Below are positions 62,969-64,000 of a stretch of DNA of 64,000 nucleotides, in pieces. The position numbers were made by a program, and so were the translations under genes. The number at the start of each line of letters is the position of its first letter. The first letter of the stretch is position 1. The notes under the pieces were generated by a model that saw nothing but the letters and a program-made list of their open reading frames with translations, searched no databases and had not been told where the DNA came from. Source of the DNA: Cucumis sativus (Eukaryota > Streptophyta > Magnoliopsida > Cucurbitales > Cucurbitaceae); contig NC_026657.2 in assembly GCF_000004075.3 (NCBI RefSeq), positions 39,604,732-39,668,731 on the forward strand, read 5' to 3'.

Positions 62969-63762
62969 TTAATATTAATGCAAACAAATAATTTTTAATT
63001 TTTCTCCATTTTTAGTTATAATATATTTAGGTGTGAGAGTGAGCAGCAACTTTTGTAATATAATCGTGACTCTTTAATATATATTTATTCCTCTTCGTTA
63101 GTTTGATTGTACGAGAGTATATAATGATATAACAAAATTTTAAATTTGAACCGTCTATTTATAAAAGTTTTCAATATTGATAGAATATAAAATTTTATAA
63201 ATATTATAATATTTTAGTTTTCTATTTTTGAAATTTATATTTGTTTTTTCTTTCTCAATTTCTTTACTATAATTTTCAACATTTGTATACAAATATTTTG
63301 TATTCTTAATCAAATTGTTGAAAGAAAACTAAGTCTCAAATTACTCGCTTACCTTTCAATTTTTTTAAAATTTTTTTTCTAAAACATCTGGATAGAAAAA
63401 GTTATAAAATAAATAAAGAAAATTTGTCAAAAATACCAAATTTGATCAAATAACAAAATTTTAGATTGTATGGAGTGATCTTCAAATTTTTTTACTATTT
63501 AAAGAATGTGTCGTTTAATTACTTTTTTTTACCTTTCAAATTTTTGTTTAATTTGTTTAAAACGTTTGGATAGAAAAAGGGACAACAAATTAAAACAAAA
63601 CAAAATAAATAAATTTATGATTTAGAAGTAATTTTAATTTGTAGTTGAAAGATGTAAAATTAATAACATAAAGTTGAAATGTATATCACGAAACATGTTG
63701 TTCACATCACATAGAGATCTAAGAATCCGAATATGTAATTTCACAATTTCAGAAAAGTTGAG
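62969..63762. other. Intergenic DNA after the dioxygenase gene
   Basis: Dioxygenase 3'-UTR, then AT-rich DNA with repeat-family phrases near 63120-63200 and 63420-63475. Two related segments at about 63340-63420 and 63530-63600 share 'tacctttcaa', 'taaaac' and 'tggatagaaaaag', suggesting a local duplication. No gene is seen. Confidence 0.5.
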
Positions 63763-64000
63763 ATAATAAAAATGAATGCTTGGCAGTGTTGGATGGCCAT
63801 AGAGGTCCTGTCAGATGCTTGGCAGGAACCTTGGAAACCATGGAAAACAGAGTAATGAACAAGATGGAGAGGAGTGTTTTGGTTTATAGTGGGAGTTTAG
63901 ACCAGACGTTTAAGGTTTGGCGAGTGATGGTGTTTTTGAACCATAATGATCAAGAAAAGGGATTAATGGAGTGTGAGGAGGAGGAGGAGGACTTGAAGAT
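63763..64000 (+). CDS. Partial WD40-repeat protein, cut by window end
   Basis: The open frame reads ECLAVLDGHRGPVRCLAG and later SVLVYSGSLDQTFKVWRV, a typical WD40 blade pair (GH and W-R/D positions), then an acidic tract ECEEEEEDLK. It resembles the C-terminal blades of JINGUBANG-type plant WD proteins. The frame has a TGA at 63759-63761 and no WD coding lies further upstream, so this is either a downstream exon with an acceptor near 63762 or a gene fragment. It runs off the end of the window. Confidence 0.55.

Noticed and set aside
1..64000. CRISPR arrays, bacterial-style operons, intact transposons with transposase or RT, rRNA genes
   Set aside because: Searched by eye on both strands: no spaced direct repeats, no transposase, reverse transcriptase or integrase motifs, and no rRNA-like blocks.

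Overview
The window is plant nuclear DNA, most likely from a eudicot of the cucumber/melon family. This rests on split genes with GT-AG introns, very AT-rich intergenic DNA full of TA, CT, CTT and AAT microsatellites, and plant-only families (HD-ZIP III, AP2/ERF, A-type GATA, NFD6). A short dispersed AT-rich repeat, recognisable by 'aaatatttgtaaatatagcaaaat'-like strings, recurs throughout; I associate it with cucurbit genomes from memory. The family-level placement is inference.

Layout. 2.4-6.2 kb (+): an SKM1-like leucine-rich-repeat receptor kinase with a degenerate kinase domain. 6.2-15.5 kb: gene-poor DNA with tandem duplications, a hairpin and a minisatellite. 15.5-21.7 kb (-): a complete 18-exon class III HD-ZIP gene closest to ATHB-8, with the miR165/166 site split by an intron, one GC-AG intron and an overlapping uORF. 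21.7-28.3 kb: gene-poor, with one GC-richer island at about 25.5-26.0 kb. 28.3-33.1 kb (-): a 10-exon TMX2-type membrane thioredoxin-fold gene. 34.0-36.3 kb (+): an A-type GATA factor behind a cluster of six CACGTG boxes. 38.6-40.5 kb (-): an NFD6-like organellar small-protein gene with two possible C-termini. 41.6-44.3 kb (-): a peptidyl-tRNA hydrolase 2 gene with an N-terminal membrane anchor. 44.3-54.6 kb: a repeat-rich gene desert. 54.6-55.3 kb (-): a single-exon DREB/ERF factor. 58.6-63.0 kb (+): a 13-exon CCD1-like carotenoid cleavage dioxygenase. The last 240 bases hold part of a WD40-repeat gene cut by the window edge.

The genes are independent and unrelated in pathway, as expected for a plant chromosome. 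I rebuilt every exon chain by hand; each closes in frame except the CCD exon 1 to exon 2 junction, where two donors are possible. No bacterial-type defence system, CRISPR array, rRNA or tRNA gene, or intact transposon was seen. I do not claim a wholly new system. The best leads are the alternative ending of the NFD6-like gene, the uORF over the HD-ZIP III start, the receptor pseudokinase, and the altered conserved motif and ambiguous first junction of the dioxygenase.
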